In this document: in pieces, positions 7,949-16,522 of the stretch
Layout of the letters: every line of letters starts with the position of its first letter
Numbering within the stretch: the first letter of the stretch is position 1
Assembly (NCBI GenBank): GCA_024742485.1
Contig: JANSYK010000001.1
Location: forward strand, 1,302,001-1,366,000
DNA length: 64,000 nucleotides
Direction: 5' to 3'
DNA from: Alphaproteobacteria bacterium
Lineage (GTDB): Bacteria > Pseudomonadota > Alphaproteobacteria > Rhizobiales > Rhizobiaceae
The notes under the pieces: generated by a model
Seen by the model: the letters and a program-made list of their open reading frames with translations, nothing else
Told to the model about the DNA's origin: nothing
Database searches by the model: none
Position numbers and translations under genes: made by a program

Positions 7949-8834
7949 GCCTCTCGTTGCCACGCTTATAGCTGATCCGTCAAACCCGGTCATGACGCCT
8001 GAATTGGGAGAATTGGCGGCCCGGACGTTGTCCACCGAGCCGGAGTGGCTGGCCGAGGGGATCGCCTGCGATATCTCCCTGCAGGACGGTCTGGACGCCT
8101 CTGAAGCCACGGACCGCCTGTCTGACGTGCTGGATGACGCACCCGTCGATGTCGTTGTTCAATCCAGGGTGACGCGGCGCAAGCAGCTGCTTATCGCCGA
8201 TATGGATTCCACCATGATCCGCCAGGAGTGCATCGATGAACTCGCAGCCGAAGCCGGGTTCGGAGAGCGTGTTGCGGCAATCACGGCCCGCGCGATGAAC
8301 GGCGAGATCGAATTTGAACCGGCCATGCGTGAACGGGTGAGCGTCCTCGAGGGCCTGCCTGTGGGCATCATCGACAAGGTGTTGTCCGAGCGCATCGAAT
8401 TGACATCGGGCGGACGGGAATTGATTGCGACGATGAAAGCCAGCGGTGCCTACACTGCACTCGTGTCCGGTGGCTTTACCCATTTCACGGGCCCCGTTGC
8501 CGCGATGCTGGGTTTTGATGAAAACCGGGCGAATGTCCTTGTCGCAAACGATGATGTGCTGACCGGCACGATCATTGAACCGGTCCTTGGAAAGCAATCA
8601 AAAGTCGACGCCCTGAACGAGTTGACCGCCAGGCTGGGCATCCCCATGGAAGACACCATGGCTGTCGGTGACGGCGCCAATGATCTTGGTATGCTGAAAC
8701 TTGCCGGAAGCGGCGTTGCCCTGCACGCCAAACCCATCGTGGCGGCACAATCCAGCATGCGCATCGACCATGGTGACCTCACGGCACTGCTTTACATTCA
8801 GGGCTACCGAAAATCGGAGTTTGTGACGCCATGA
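7947..8834 (+). CDS. serB: phosphoserine phosphatase
   Basis: A 295-aa HAD-family phosphatase. The nucleophile motif DMDSTMIRQE begins at residue 85 (Asp85 nucleophile, Asp87 acid/base). LVSGGFTHFTGPVA gives motif II and VGDGANDLGML the metal-binding motif. It catalyses the last step of serine synthesis. The N-terminal region (MPLVATLIADPSNPV) matches rhizobial SerB starts, and AGGA lies about nine bases before the ATG, supporting 7947. The downstream acetyltransferase overlaps its stop by four bases, so the two are co-translated. Confidence 0.96.
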   Translation: MPLVATLIADPSNPVMTPELGELAARTLSTEPEWLAEGIACDISLQDGLDASEATDRLSDVLDDAPVDVVVQSRVTRRKQLLIADMDSTMIRQECIDELAAEAGFGERVAAITARAMNGEIEFEPAMRERVSVLEGLPVGIIDKVLSERIELTSGGRELIATMKASGAYTALVSGGFTHFTGPVAAMLGFDENRANVLVANDDVLTGTIIEPVLGKQSKVDALNELTARLGIPMEDTMAVGDGANDLGMLKLAGSGVALHAKPIVAAQSSMRIDHGDLTALLYIQGYRKSEFVTP

Positions 8835-9403
8835 CGCATATCTGCGAGACAGACCGGCTGCATATCCGGAACTGGCGGGACGAGGATCTCGACCTGATGC
8901 ATGTCATCAACTCGGACGAGGATGTGATGGCATTTTTCCCGCGACGCCGCACACGAGAGCAATGTGCTGATCTGCTTCAGGTTCTGAAAAAGGAGATTTC
9001 CGAAACCGGGTATGGTTTTTTTGCGCTGGAACGCAAGGACACCGGGGAACCGATCGGCTTTTGCGGATTGGCAATGCCCCGGATCGAACCGATATTGCCG
9101 GAGGGCACAGTTGAAATTGGGTGGCGATTGGCCACGCCTCACTGGAAAAAGGGTTATGCCACGGAAGCAGCCATGGCGATGTTGAAATTGGGGTTCACGG
9201 AGCGCGGCCTTGAGGAAATCGTATCATTCGCCGTGTTCAACAACCAGCGTTCGCTGGCTGTGATGGAGAGGATCGGACTGAAGCCGGACCCTTCCCGTGA
9301 TTTCGATCACCCGCGCATACCCGACACGCACCCGCAGCTTCGTCGCCACACGTTCTATGCCCTTAGCCGTGATGAATGGGATGAAATGGAAAGGGCCCGA
9401 TAG
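8831..9403 (+). CDS. GNAT acetyltransferase, RimJ/RimL type
   Basis: A 190-aa protein with the GNAT fold: an N-terminal TDRLHIRNWRDEDLD strand-helix, a central IGFCGLA strand, the acetyl-CoA loop region (IGWRLATPHWKKGYATEAAMAMLKLGF, about residues 96-122) and the AVFNNQRSLAVMERIGL motif typical of RimJ/RimL proteins. Such enzymes acetylate the N-termini of ribosomal proteins, amino acids or small amines; the substrate here is unknown. It overlaps serB by ATGA. Its stop codon is in the loop of a hairpin that also faces degP. Confidence 0.88.
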   Translation: MTHICETDRLHIRNWRDEDLDLMHVINSDEDVMAFFPRRRTREQCADLLQVLKKEISETGYGFFALERKDTGEPIGFCGLAMPRIEPILPEGTVEIGWRLATPHWKKGYATEAAMAMLKLGFTERGLEEIVSFAVFNNQRSLAVMERIGLKPDPSRDFDHPRIPDTHPQLRRHTFYALSRDEWDEMERAR

Positions 9404-9413
9404 CGGACCCTTT
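9390..9413. terminator. bidirectional terminator with a stop codon in its loop
   Basis: AAAGGGCCCG (9390-9399) and CGGACCCTTT (9404-9413) form a 10-bp stem with one C-A mismatch. The loop is ATAG, which contains the TAG (9401-9403) of the acetyltransferase gene. A-tract on one side and T-tract on the other suit termination of both converging transcripts. Confidence 0.72.
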
Positions 9414-9435
9414 CCCGACTTCGATCCATTTCGGT

Positions 9436-10914
9436 TTAGCGCATCGGCACCGTGACGAAACGCAGTTCGCCGGTTTTGTTGGCGATCATCAATAGCGCAT
9501 TGCGCCGGCCATCTGATTTCAGGTCGGCGATCCGTTCTTCGACTTCCTTTGGCGTGTCGACAACTTCCTGCGCGACCTCAACGATCACGTCGCCAACGGC
9601 AATTCTCTTTTCGGCCGCGTCGGAGTCCTCATCGACCTTGACAATCACAACGCCTTCAACGCTCTCGGCGATCTCGAACTGTTCCCGTAAAGCCTCGTCC
9701 AGTTCAGCCAGTTCCAGTCCCAGCACCGATGTCGTTTCCGGTTCGGCATTGCTGCTCTGTTCGGTGGCGATCAGTTGCTCACCGTCTTCGAGGCGCCCGA
9801 GTGTGACGGGAACCGTCTGTTCCTCACCCTTTCGGATGATGACCACTTCAACTTCCTTGCCTACAGGGCTTTCGGCAACGATCCGTGGCAGATCCCGCAT
9901 CTCGTCAACGTCCTGACCGTCGAACTTCACAATGACATCACCCGGCTGGATAACGCCGTTGTCGACCGGTCCACCCTTGATGACACCGGCGACCAGAGCC
10001 CCCTTGGCGTCGTCCATGCCGAGACTTTCGGCAATATCGTCGGTCACCGGCTGGATACGAACGCCGAGCCAGCCACGACGGGTTTCACCAAACTCGATCA
10101 ATTGTGCAATCACGGTTTTAACCAGGTCCGACGGCACGGCGAAACCAATTCCGATCGATCCGCCGGTCGGTGAGATAATGGCCGTATTGACGCCGATCAC
10201 TTCGCCTTCCTGGTTGAAAAGCGGACCGCCCGAATTGCCCCGGTTGATCGCCGCGTCTGTCTGAATGAAATTGTCGTAGGGTCCTGAATTGATGTCGCGG
10301 CCGCGCGCCGAGACAATTCCCGTCGTCACGGTTCCGCCAAGTCCGAACGGATTTCCGATCGCCATGACCCAGTCGCCAATCCTCAGGCTCTTGGAATCGC
10401 CCAGGGGAACGGCCGTCAAAGGTGTTTCGGGCTTCACCCGCAAAACAGCGATATCAGTCTTCGGATCGGCACCAACAACTTCGGCGTCGAGTTTTGTGCC
10501 ATCAGCGAAATTGACCTCGATGTCATCGGCCTCCGCGATGACATGGTTGTTGGTGACGATGATGCCCTCGGCATCAATCACGAAACCCGAACCAAGGGAA
10601 TTGACCCGGCGCGAACGCGGTTGCTGTTGTTGGCCATTGTCGCGTTGACCAAAAAACTCGTCGAAAAAATCCTGAAAAGGAGACCCCTCGGGAATGCGCG
10701 GCCGTGGTGTGCGATTGTTGTTGCTCACCCGCTGCGACGTCGAGATATTGACCACCGAACCGAGAAGCTTTTCGGCAAGATCGGCAATGGACTCAGGCCC
10801 CTGTGCCGCCTCGGCAGGCTGGATGGTGGTCGGTGCACCGGAGACCACGGCCATACCCAGGGCGGAAGCGATGGCGAAAGTTCGAAACGGTTTCAGGATT
10901 TTCACGAATGCCAT
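9436..10914 (-). CDS. degP: periplasmic Do-family serine protease (DegP/MucD type)
   Basis: A 492-aa protein with a signal peptide (residues 1 to about 37, ending PAEAA). The trypsin-like domain has His124 (VTNNHVIAEAD), Asp154 (DPKTDIAVLRV) and Ser228 (NRGNSGGPLF). A Gln/Arg-rich LA loop precedes it, and two PDZ domains follow (about residues 270-370 and 390-490). It degrades or refolds damaged envelope proteins. ATG 10914 (MAFVKILKPF) is favoured because only this start gives a proper signal peptide. It is the last gene of a minus-strand cluster with hflK and hflC, whose membrane proteins also serve protein quality control. Confidence 0.96.
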   Translation of the reverse strand: MAFVKILKPFRTFAIASALGMAVVSGAPTTIQPAEAAQGPESIADLAEKLLGSVVNISTSQRVSNNNRTPRPRIPEGSPFQDFFDEFFGQRDNGQQQQPRSRRVNSLGSGFVIDAEGIIVTNNHVIAEADDIEVNFADGTKLDAEVVGADPKTDIAVLRVKPETPLTAVPLGDSKSLRIGDWVMAIGNPFGLGGTVTTGIVSARGRDINSGPYDNFIQTDAAINRGNSGGPLFNQEGEVIGVNTAIISPTGGSIGIGFAVPSDLVKTVIAQLIEFGETRRGWLGVRIQPVTDDIAESLGMDDAKGALVAGVIKGGPVDNGVIQPGDVIVKFDGQDVDEMRDLPRIVAESPVGKEVEVVIIRKGEEQTVPVTLGRLEDGEQLIATEQSSNAEPETTSVLGLELAELDEALREQFEIAESVEGVVIVKVDEDSDAAEKRIAVGDVIVEVAQEVVDTPKEVEERIADLKSDGRRNALLMIANKTGELRFVTVPMR

Positions 10915-11039
10915 GACCGGCTTTGTCTCCCATAGAAATGAAATAGTCGCGCTATTGAGCAAGATTGAGCCCATACATATGACCAAATTCCGGCACGTCC
11001 ACTCACCGTTGGCCATATCTCTTCAAGATCAAGTGAAAG

Positions 11040-11225
11040 TTACCCTTTCACCATCCATACCACGAACACCCCGAAACATACCGCCGCCAGTCCGAATCCC
11101 CGCATCTGCTGATCGGTGATCTGCGGCAGCGCCTCGGCCATGCGCCGCACGAAGGAAGGGGCCAGTGCATAGACCAGCCCCTCGATAACCAGAAAAAGTC
11201 CAACCGCCACAAGAAGTTCACTCAT
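11040..11225 (-). CDS. DUF2065 small membrane protein
   Basis: A 61-aa protein, MSELLVAVGLFLVIEGLVYA at its start, with two hydrophobic segments separated by a short polar loop (SFVRRMAEALPQITDQQMRG), the typical pattern of DUF2065 (YjeT-like). The function is unknown. It is regularly found between hflC and the Do protease in alphaproteobacteria, as here: its ATG is 13 bases after hflC ends and degP begins about 125 bases later. Longer in-frame starts exist but would overlap hflC. Confidence 0.85.
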   Translation of the reverse strand: MSELLVAVGLFLVIEGLVYALAPSFVRRMAEALPQITDQQMRGFGLAAVCFGVFVVWMVKG

Positions 11226-11238
11226 GACGCTGTCATTC

Positions 11239-12153
11239 TCACTGTGCCGCGGCAGCGCCCGATGACCCCGGGATAGAGCCGGCGGCATCCTGGAAGAACC
11301 GGAAAAATTCACTTTCCGGCGAAATGACCATGGTCGTATCAGAACCCGTCAGCCCTTTGCGATAGGCCTCCATGGACCGGTAGAAATCGAAAAAACCCTC
11401 ATCCTTGGAGAAAGCCTCGGCAAAGATGCCGTTTCGAATTGCATCACCCTCACCACGGGTGATCTCCGAATCGCGGCGGGCTTTCGATTCCAGTTCCACG
11501 ACCTGCCTGTCGGCAATGGCCCGGATACGTTGGCCGGCTTCCCGGCCGCGGGCACGGATGAGTTCGGCTTCCGCGAGACGTTCCGCCTTCATCCGGTTGA
11601 AGGTCTGTTCCGAGACTTCCTTGGTCAGGTCGGTCCGACGGATCCGCACGTCCTCGATGGTCAAGCCCAGCGATTCGGCATCGGGTCGCAATTGGTCGCG
11701 AACGTCAGCCATCATGGCGACACGCGCATCCGACAACGCCGCTTCAAATCCACGCAAACCGTATACTCGGCGCAACGCCGAATCGAGACGGGTGCGCAAT
11801 CGGGATTCCGCCGCAGTCACGTCACCGGATACGGTCTCTCGGAAGCGTTCCGCATTGGTAATTTTATAAACGACGAAGGCGTCGACCTCATAAAACTTAC
11901 CACCGGACACCTGCACGCGAATATCATCGAGATCGAACCGGATTGCCCGTTTCTGAATCATCTGGATATTGTCGGCCTCGATGAAACCGAAGGGCAATTT
12001 GAAGTAGAGCCCCGGTTCCGTCTTGACCGAACGAATCTCACCAAATCGCAACACGATGGCCTGTTCGCCAGCCTGAACGACAAAGAACGAGGAGTAAGCC
12101 AGTCCGGCAAGAACGACCAGGGCGACGATAATAGCGGGAAGACGATTACTCAT
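11239..12153 (-). CDS. hflC: HflC, membrane protease modulator subunit
   Basis: A 304-aa SPFH/prohibitin-family protein with one N-terminal membrane helix (residues 5-27) followed by VQAGEQAIVLRFGEI, the band-7 domain, and a coiled-coil region with charged heptads (LIRARGREAGQRIRAIADRQ). HflC pairs with HflK in a large periplasm-facing cage around the FtsH protease and tunes its activity. The gene's ATG shares one base with the hflK stop (TGATG at 12155-12151), so the subunits are made in a coupled way. Confidence 0.96.
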   Translation of the reverse strand: MSNRLPAIIVALVVLAGLAYSSFFVVQAGEQAIVLRFGEIRSVKTEPGLYFKLPFGFIEADNIQMIQKRAIRFDLDDIRVQVSGGKFYEVDAFVVYKITNAERFRETVSGDVTAAESRLRTRLDSALRRVYGLRGFEAALSDARVAMMADVRDQLRPDAESLGLTIEDVRIRRTDLTKEVSEQTFNRMKAERLAEAELIRARGREAGQRIRAIADRQVVELESKARRDSEITRGEGDAIRNGIFAEAFSKDEGFFDFYRSMEAYRKGLTGSDTTMVISPESEFFRFFQDAAGSIPGSSGAAAAQ

Positions 12154-13238
12154 CAGTTCGATCCTCCACTCGAATTGTTTCTGCTCAGCTCATTGAGTGG
12201 CAGATAGGGAACAACCCCCTGCCCCTGGTTCTGTTCGACAATGAACTTGTTCGAAGATCTGTAGACTTCTTCCATGGTCTCAAGGAATATTCTTTTGCGC
12301 GTGACTTCCGGCGCCTTTGAATACTCGTCATAGATCGAAATGAAGCGTTGGGCTTCACCCTCAGCCTCGTTGACGACGCGATCCTTGTAGGCTGCGGCCT
12401 CTTCACGGATCTTCGCCGCTTCACCGCGGGCCTGTCCAAGCTGCTGGTTGGAATACTGATTGGCTTCCTCGACAAACTGGTCTTCGTTTTGCTCGGCGCG
12501 CTGAACCTCGTCAAACGCATCAGCCACTTCGCGCGGCGGCGCAGCATCCTCAATGGAGACAGTATTGACGTCGATGCCGGCGCCATAGGTGTTCATGGTT
12601 GTCTGGATGGTTGACTTCACATCATCCGCAATCGCCTGACGATTGTCGCGGAAAATATCCTGAGCCGGTCGCCGGCCGACCACTTCACGCATGGCGCTTT
12701 CCGCCACCTGCCGCAGGGTATCCTCCGGCTGGTCGACATTGAAAAGATAGTTCTGAGGATTGGTGATCGAATACAGGACCGAAAACTGCACATCGACAAT
12801 ATTCTGGTCACCCGACAGCATCAGCCCCTGGGTAGCCCCGGTTCGGGAGTTGCCGCCAATATTGATCTGCCGTTCCACGATACTGACCATCTCGACCTTT
12901 TCGATCGGCCACCACAGGAAATGCAGACCGGGCTGCGAGATTTCGGATTTCGGTTTACCGAACAACAGGACCACACCGCGCTGATCGGGCTGAACCGTGT
13001 AGACGGATTGAAAAATCCAAAGCAGCAGGAGGCCCAGAACAATGACGCCAATGAATATCGGGCTGCCGCCGCCGCCGCCAGGCAGCGCATTTTTCAGTTG
13101 ATCCTGGCTTTTGCGGATGATTTCCTCAAGGTCCGGCGGTGTACCACCGCCGCCACTGCCGCCGCCCGGGCGACGCGGTCCCTGACCCCAGGGACCCTGG
13201 TTGTTTCCGCCGCTGCCATTTTGATTGCTCCAGGGCAT
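12153..13238 (-). CDS. hflK: HflK, membrane protease modulator subunit
   Basis: A 361-aa SPFH-family protein. The N-terminus is a glycine-, asparagine- and proline-rich cytosolic segment (residues 1-33), as in other HflK proteins, then one transmembrane helix (about 58-78), the band-7 domain starting VYTVQPDQRGVVLLFGK, and a charged coiled coil (about 235-300). It forms the HflKC complex that surrounds FtsH. ATG 13238 is the first start in a clear context. Upstream lie about 220 bases before folA with no other gene. Confidence 0.96.
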   Translation of the reverse strand: MPWSNQNGSGGNNQGPWGQGPRRPGGGSGGGGTPPDLEEIIRKSQDQLKNALPGGGGGSPIFIGVIVLGLLLLWIFQSVYTVQPDQRGVVLLFGKPKSEISQPGLHFLWWPIEKVEMVSIVERQINIGGNSRTGATQGLMLSGDQNIVDVQFSVLYSITNPQNYLFNVDQPEDTLRQVAESAMREVVGRRPAQDIFRDNRQAIADDVKSTIQTTMNTYGAGIDVNTVSIEDAAPPREVADAFDEVQRAEQNEDQFVEEANQYSNQQLGQARGEAAKIREEAAAYKDRVVNEAEGEAQRFISIYDEYSKAPEVTRKRIFLETMEEVYRSSNKFIVEQNQGQGVVPYLPLNELSRNNSSGGSN

Positions 13239-13457
13239 GTAATCCTCATTCGTTGGCCGATGGGTCTGATAGCGGGAGGAATAGTGCCCCGAGACCGCAC
13301 CGGTCTTTCATTTCTGCCTCTTGTGAGCGCATCGATACGCTTGGCGACCGGGCGTGGTCAATGCTTTTTGCTGCGCGCGCAATTGGACGTAGTGGGGTTA
13401 TAGGTACAGTAATGGCGGCTTTCAACGCGATGATACCATTAACCGCACGATTTGGAT

Positions 13458-13982
13458 CTATTTTCTGCGATAAACGGCATAACGGGTTGCTGCGCTGTCC
13501 TTCGGACCGGCAGGGATGTTTTCTTCCTGCTCCATTTGCCACTCGGCCGGATCAAGCGCAGGGAAGCGTGTGTCGCCATCCGGGGCGCTTTCAACATGTG
13601 TGAGAAAGACCCTGTCGGCATGGCCAAAGGCCTGTTGATAGATTTCGCCGCCACCAATCACACAGACCGCATCGGCGCCTTCCCGCTTCGCAATGGATTG
13701 TCCGAGACGAAGCGCAGCCTCGACGGAATGTGCAACCTGAACACCATCGGCGGCAAATGAGTCGTCGCGTGTGACCACAATATTGGTACGGCCCGGCAGC
13801 GCTTTGCCGATCGAGTGAAAGGTCTTTCGGCCCATGATGACCGGTCGCCCCATGGTGATTGCCTTGAACCGTTTCAGATCCGTTGACAATCGCCAAGGCA
13901 TGCCACCTTCGCGGCCGATCACACCATTGGCGGCGACCGCCACAACGATATTGATGTCCACTTCCGTCTCGGGCACCGTCAC
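13458..13982 (-). CDS. folA: dihydrofolate reductase
   Basis: A 174-aa protein with the DHFR hallmarks: [18 protein letters not shown] near the N-terminus, [24 protein letters not shown], and [11 protein letters not shown]. It reduces dihydrofolate with NADPH to regenerate the cofactor consumed by thymidylate synthase. The likely start is GTG 13982, which overlaps the thyA stop in a GTGA arrangement, so folA translation is coupled to thyA. The pairing of the two enzymes in one operon fits their consecutive reactions. Confidence 0.96.
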   Translation of the reverse strand: MTVPETEVDINIVVAVAANGVIGREGGMPWRLSTDLKRFKAITMGRPVIMGRKTFHSIGKALPGRTNIVVTRDDSFAADGVQVAHSVEAALRLGQSIAKREGADAVCVIGGGEIYQQAFGHADRVFLTHVESAPDGDTRFPALDPAEWQMEQEENIPAGPKDSAATRYAVYRRK

Positions 13983-14773
13983 ACCGAAACCTTGGCGGCT
14001 ATATGCGGGTCGGGGTCATAACCCTCCAGAGTGAAATCCTCGTAACGGAATCCGAAAAGGTCATCGACCTTGTCATTGAGCCGCATGGTCGGGAGCGGTT
14101 TGGGTGTGCGCTGAAGCTGCAGATGGGCCTGATCGAAATGATCCGCGTAGAGGTGAGCGTCGCCAAACGTCAGGATGAATTCCCCGGCCTCCAGGCCGGT
14201 GACCTGTGCCATCATGTGGGTCAGCAGCGCGTAGGACGCGATGTTGAAGGGCACACCCAGGAAAATGTCTGCCGATCGCTGGTAGAGCTGGCAGGACAGC
14301 CGGCCCTCGGCCACATAGAACTGAAAAAGACAATGGCAGGGAGGCAGCGCCATATCCTCCACCAGAGCCGGATTCCAGGCAGAAACGATCAGCCGGCGCG
14401 ATGTTGGATTGTTGCGGATGGCTTCGACCACATTGGTTATCTGATCGATGGCCCGCCCGTCCGGCGCCGGCCAGGACCGCCATTGATATCCGTATACCGG
14501 TCCCAGGTCGCCATTTTCATCCGCCCACTCATCCCAGATGGAGACGCCATTTTCCTTCAGCCAGGCGATGTTGGTGTCACCGCGCAAAAACCACAGGAGT
14601 TCGATGATGATCGACCGAAGGTGTAGCTTTTTTGTCGTCAGAACCGGAAAACCATCCACCAGGTCAAACCGCATCTGATGGCCGAAAATCGAGCGTGTAC
14701 CGGTACCGGTCCGGTCATCCCGGTCAACGCCCGTTTCAAGCACGCGGCTGAGTAAATCATGATATTGATGCAT
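13979..14773 (-). CDS. thyA: thymidylate synthase
   Basis: A 264-aa protein of exactly the classical ThyA length. It has [11 protein letters not shown], the catalytic-cysteine motif [10 protein letters not shown] (Cys146), [19 protein letters not shown] and the C-terminal HIAAKVSV. It methylates dUMP to dTMP using methylenetetrahydrofolate, producing dihydrofolate for the adjacent folA product. It is the first gene of the thyA-folA pair, starting at ATG 14773. No thyX is in the window. Confidence 0.97.
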   Translation of the reverse strand: MHQYHDLLSRVLETGVDRDDRTGTGTRSIFGHQMRFDLVDGFPVLTTKKLHLRSIIIELLWFLRGDTNIAWLKENGVSIWDEWADENGDLGPVYGYQWRSWPAPDGRAIDQITNVVEAIRNNPTSRRLIVSAWNPALVEDMALPPCHCLFQFYVAEGRLSCQLYQRSADIFLGVPFNIASYALLTHMMAQVTGLEAGEFILTFGDAHLYADHFDQAHLQLQRTPKPLPTMRLNDKVDDLFGFRYEDFTLEGYDPDPHIAAKVSV

Positions 14774-14984
14774 GGCCGCTCCAGGATCGATTCGCCGGCG
14801 GCATCATACCTCAACAAGGCCGAATATCGAGCCGTTTCGGCGCCCGTAGCCCCGTAAATCAGCCCGCAAAAGGACGCCGTTCCTGATTTTCGACACAGGT
14901 CCGACCGGCCCGTCCGGAAGACACCGGTTTACGGAACGTTATACTCACTTCAACGCAAGGCCTTTTCATCGCCGCCGCGAGGTC

Positions 14985-15337
14985 TTATATCTTAGATGCT
15001 GCTTCGGCAGCTATGGCGATAAACGGAAGATGTAATAAACCATTCGGACCCGGGGGCGGTACCCGGCGCCTCCACCATAACCGGCCGGAAACGTGCCGTT
15101 CAGAGCCTTAGAGGGCTGGTTTTGATGGGGGCGAAACAGGATCGACGAGGGTGTAAAGATCAACTTTTTGCTCGGCATGGTTCCGCCGTTATCGGGCCGT
15201 TACAATAGTTGCTAATGATAACAACTATGCGGAAGCACGTCTCGCTGCTTAATGCAGTGTGACAGCTTCAAATTAAACTCCTGACCGGTCGCACGGTCAG
15301 GCGGGGTTCGGAGGCACCTGGCAACAGAAGCCTCCAC
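14985..15337 (+). ncRNA. ssrA: two-piece (circularly permuted) tmRNA
   Basis: The gene is permuted as in other alphaproteobacteria. The acceptor piece comes first and ends CGCCTCCACCA at 15077, preceded by a T-arm CCCGG stem with a GGGCGGTA-type loop. The coding piece starts GGGGGCG at 15127-15133. Those seven bases pair with CGCCTCC of the acceptor piece, including the characteristic third-position G-U pair. The tag frame at 15211-15252 encodes ANDNNYAEARLAA and a TAA. The coding piece probably ends near the GGAGGC/GCCTCC hairpin at 15310-15335; a CCTGACCG/CGGTCAGG hairpin lies at 15280-15301. The 5' boundary near 14985 is approximate. It rescues stalled ribosomes and tags proteins for ClpXP. 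Confidence 0.92.
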
Positions 15338-15423
15338 CATTGACTGGACGGATGCCGCATACCGGCGTATCGGTGCATGGCGGTGGATTTGCATCGGGCG
15401 GAAATAAAAGGCGGGACGAGGCA

Positions 15424-16002
15424 GTGCAGGACCACATACGATATGACATTCTGGCACAGGACGCATTGCGCGGTGTAATCCGCAAAGTGCTGACCGAGGT
15501 TGCCGCAACCGGAAGCCTGCCCGGTGAACATCACTTTTTCATCACCTTTTTGACCAATGCGCCTGGCGTGCGAATTTCCGCCTATCTGAAAGAAAAGTAC
15601 ACAGAGCAGATGACGATCGTCATCCAGCATCAGTTCTGGGATCTGAAAATCACGGACAGTTATTTCGAAATTGGCCTGTCATTTTCCGACAAGCCCGAAA
15701 AACTCCACATTCCCTTCGCCGCGATCCGCGGCTTTTATGATCCGTCGGTGAATTTCGAACTCGAATTCGACACGATGATCGCTGACAATGAAGATGCACC
15801 TTCCGGTGAGGTCACACCCTATGTGAAACCGGAGGAAACGGCCAATGCGGATAGCAGCGACGAACAGGCCGAATCACCGGCGGCCGAAACCGCCGCAGCG
15901 CCGGCCGAAGCCGTGGAAACAGCGGATGCGGAGAACCCAGAATCGGACGAGACCGCTGGTGCAGATGTCGTGTCACTGGACGCATTTCGAAAGAAAAACT
16001 GA
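15424..16002 (+). CDS. sspB: SspB, ClpXP adaptor for ssrA-tagged proteins (alpha type)
   Basis: A 192-aa protein. Residues 1 to about 130 form the conserved SspB fold (HIRYDILAQDALRGVIRKVL, GEHHFFITFLT, GVRISAYLKEKY, MTIVIQHQFWDL, IPFAAIRGFYDPSVNFELEF). The acidic, Ala/Glu-rich linker after residue 135 ends in a C-terminal tail (VSLDAFRKKN) that should dock to ClpX. I chose GTG 15424, preceded by GGACGAGG, because the longer frame from ATG 15340 would begin on the 3' edge of the tmRNA gene and adds non-conserved residues. It tethers ssrA-tagged substrates, whose tag is encoded just upstream, to the ClpXP protease. Confidence 0.9.
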   Translation: MQDHIRYDILAQDALRGVIRKVLTEVAATGSLPGEHHFFITFLTNAPGVRISAYLKEKYTEQMTIVIQHQFWDLKITDSYFEIGLSFSDKPEKLHIPFAAIRGFYDPSVNFELEFDTMIADNEDAPSGEVTPYVKPEETANADSSDEQAESPAAETAAAPAEAVETADAENPESDETAGADVVSLDAFRKKN

Positions 16003-16224
16003 ATGAACGCCGACATCGTCAATTTGCGGCAGGCCAGAAAGCGCCGGTTGCGTGACGAAAAAGCGAAGAAAGCCGAGGAAAACCGATTGGCTTTCGGCCG
16101 GACCAAGTCCGAAAGAAACCTGACGGAAATCTTGAACCGCAAGCAGAGCCGGTCTCTCGATCAAAAACGCCTTGATCCCGATAGTGGGCTTGCCAATGAC
16201 GGGCCGGACGATCAATCCGATTGA
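16003..16224 (+). CDS. DUF4169 family protein
   Basis: A 73-aa basic protein, MNADIVNLRQARKRRLRDEK at the start, then KAEENRLAFGRTKSERNL, the recognisable DUF4169 pattern. It is highly charged and probably helical, with no membrane segment. The function is unknown. Its ATG follows the sspB stop (TGA at 16000-16002) directly, and its own stop overlaps the beginning of the next small gene, so these three genes form a tight unit. Confidence 0.85.
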   Translation: MNADIVNLRQARKRRLRDEKAKKAEENRLAFGRTKSERNLTEILNRKQSRSLDQKRLDPDSGLANDGPDDQSD

Positions 16225-16232
16225 CCGATCAG

Positions 16233-16469
16233 ATGATCCGTAAACACTCGATCACCATCCGCGGACATCGCACCAGCGTCTCGCTCGAGGATGAATTCTG
16301 GCAATTTTTGCGCCAGATTGCCGACCGGAAAAACCAGACCGTTGCAGCCCTTCTGACCGAAATCGATGAATTGCGGAGACCACAGGACAATTTGTCCTCA
16401 GCGGCCCGTGTCTTCGTCCTGCAGTGGGTGGTCTCGGGCGGACAATCCGGGTCCGATCGACGTCCGTAA
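16233..16469 (+). CDS. ribbon-helix-helix domain protein
   Basis: A 78-aa protein whose first 50 residues (KHSITIRGHRTSVSLEDEFWQFLRQIADRKNQTVAALLTEID) have the strand-helix-helix pattern of ribbon-helix-helix DNA-binding proteins common in alphaproteobacteria. It may act as a small transcription regulator. ATG 16233 is used; a TTG at 16221 overlapping the DUF4169 stop is also possible and would add four residues. No partner toxin is visible next to it, so an antitoxin role is not supported. Confidence 0.75.
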   Translation: MIRKHSITIRGHRTSVSLEDEFWQFLRQIADRKNQTVAALLTEIDELRRPQDNLSSAARVFVLQWVVSGGQSGSDRRP

Positions 16470-16522
16470 CCACGCATCGGCGATGGCCGTGGTGGCCGAC
16501 ATCGCCCGATACAGATCAGGCG

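Noticed and set aside
5140-8110. HerA-like gene as part of an anti-phage system
   Set aside because: Neighbours are ilvI and miaA, both housekeeping genes. No nuclease, SIR2 or other effector is adjacent.
16003-16469. DUF4169 and ribbon-helix-helix genes as a toxin-antitoxin pair
   Set aside because: DUF4169 has no toxin-like fold and the pair is regularly linked to sspB in alphaproteobacteria, which suggests ordinary small genes.
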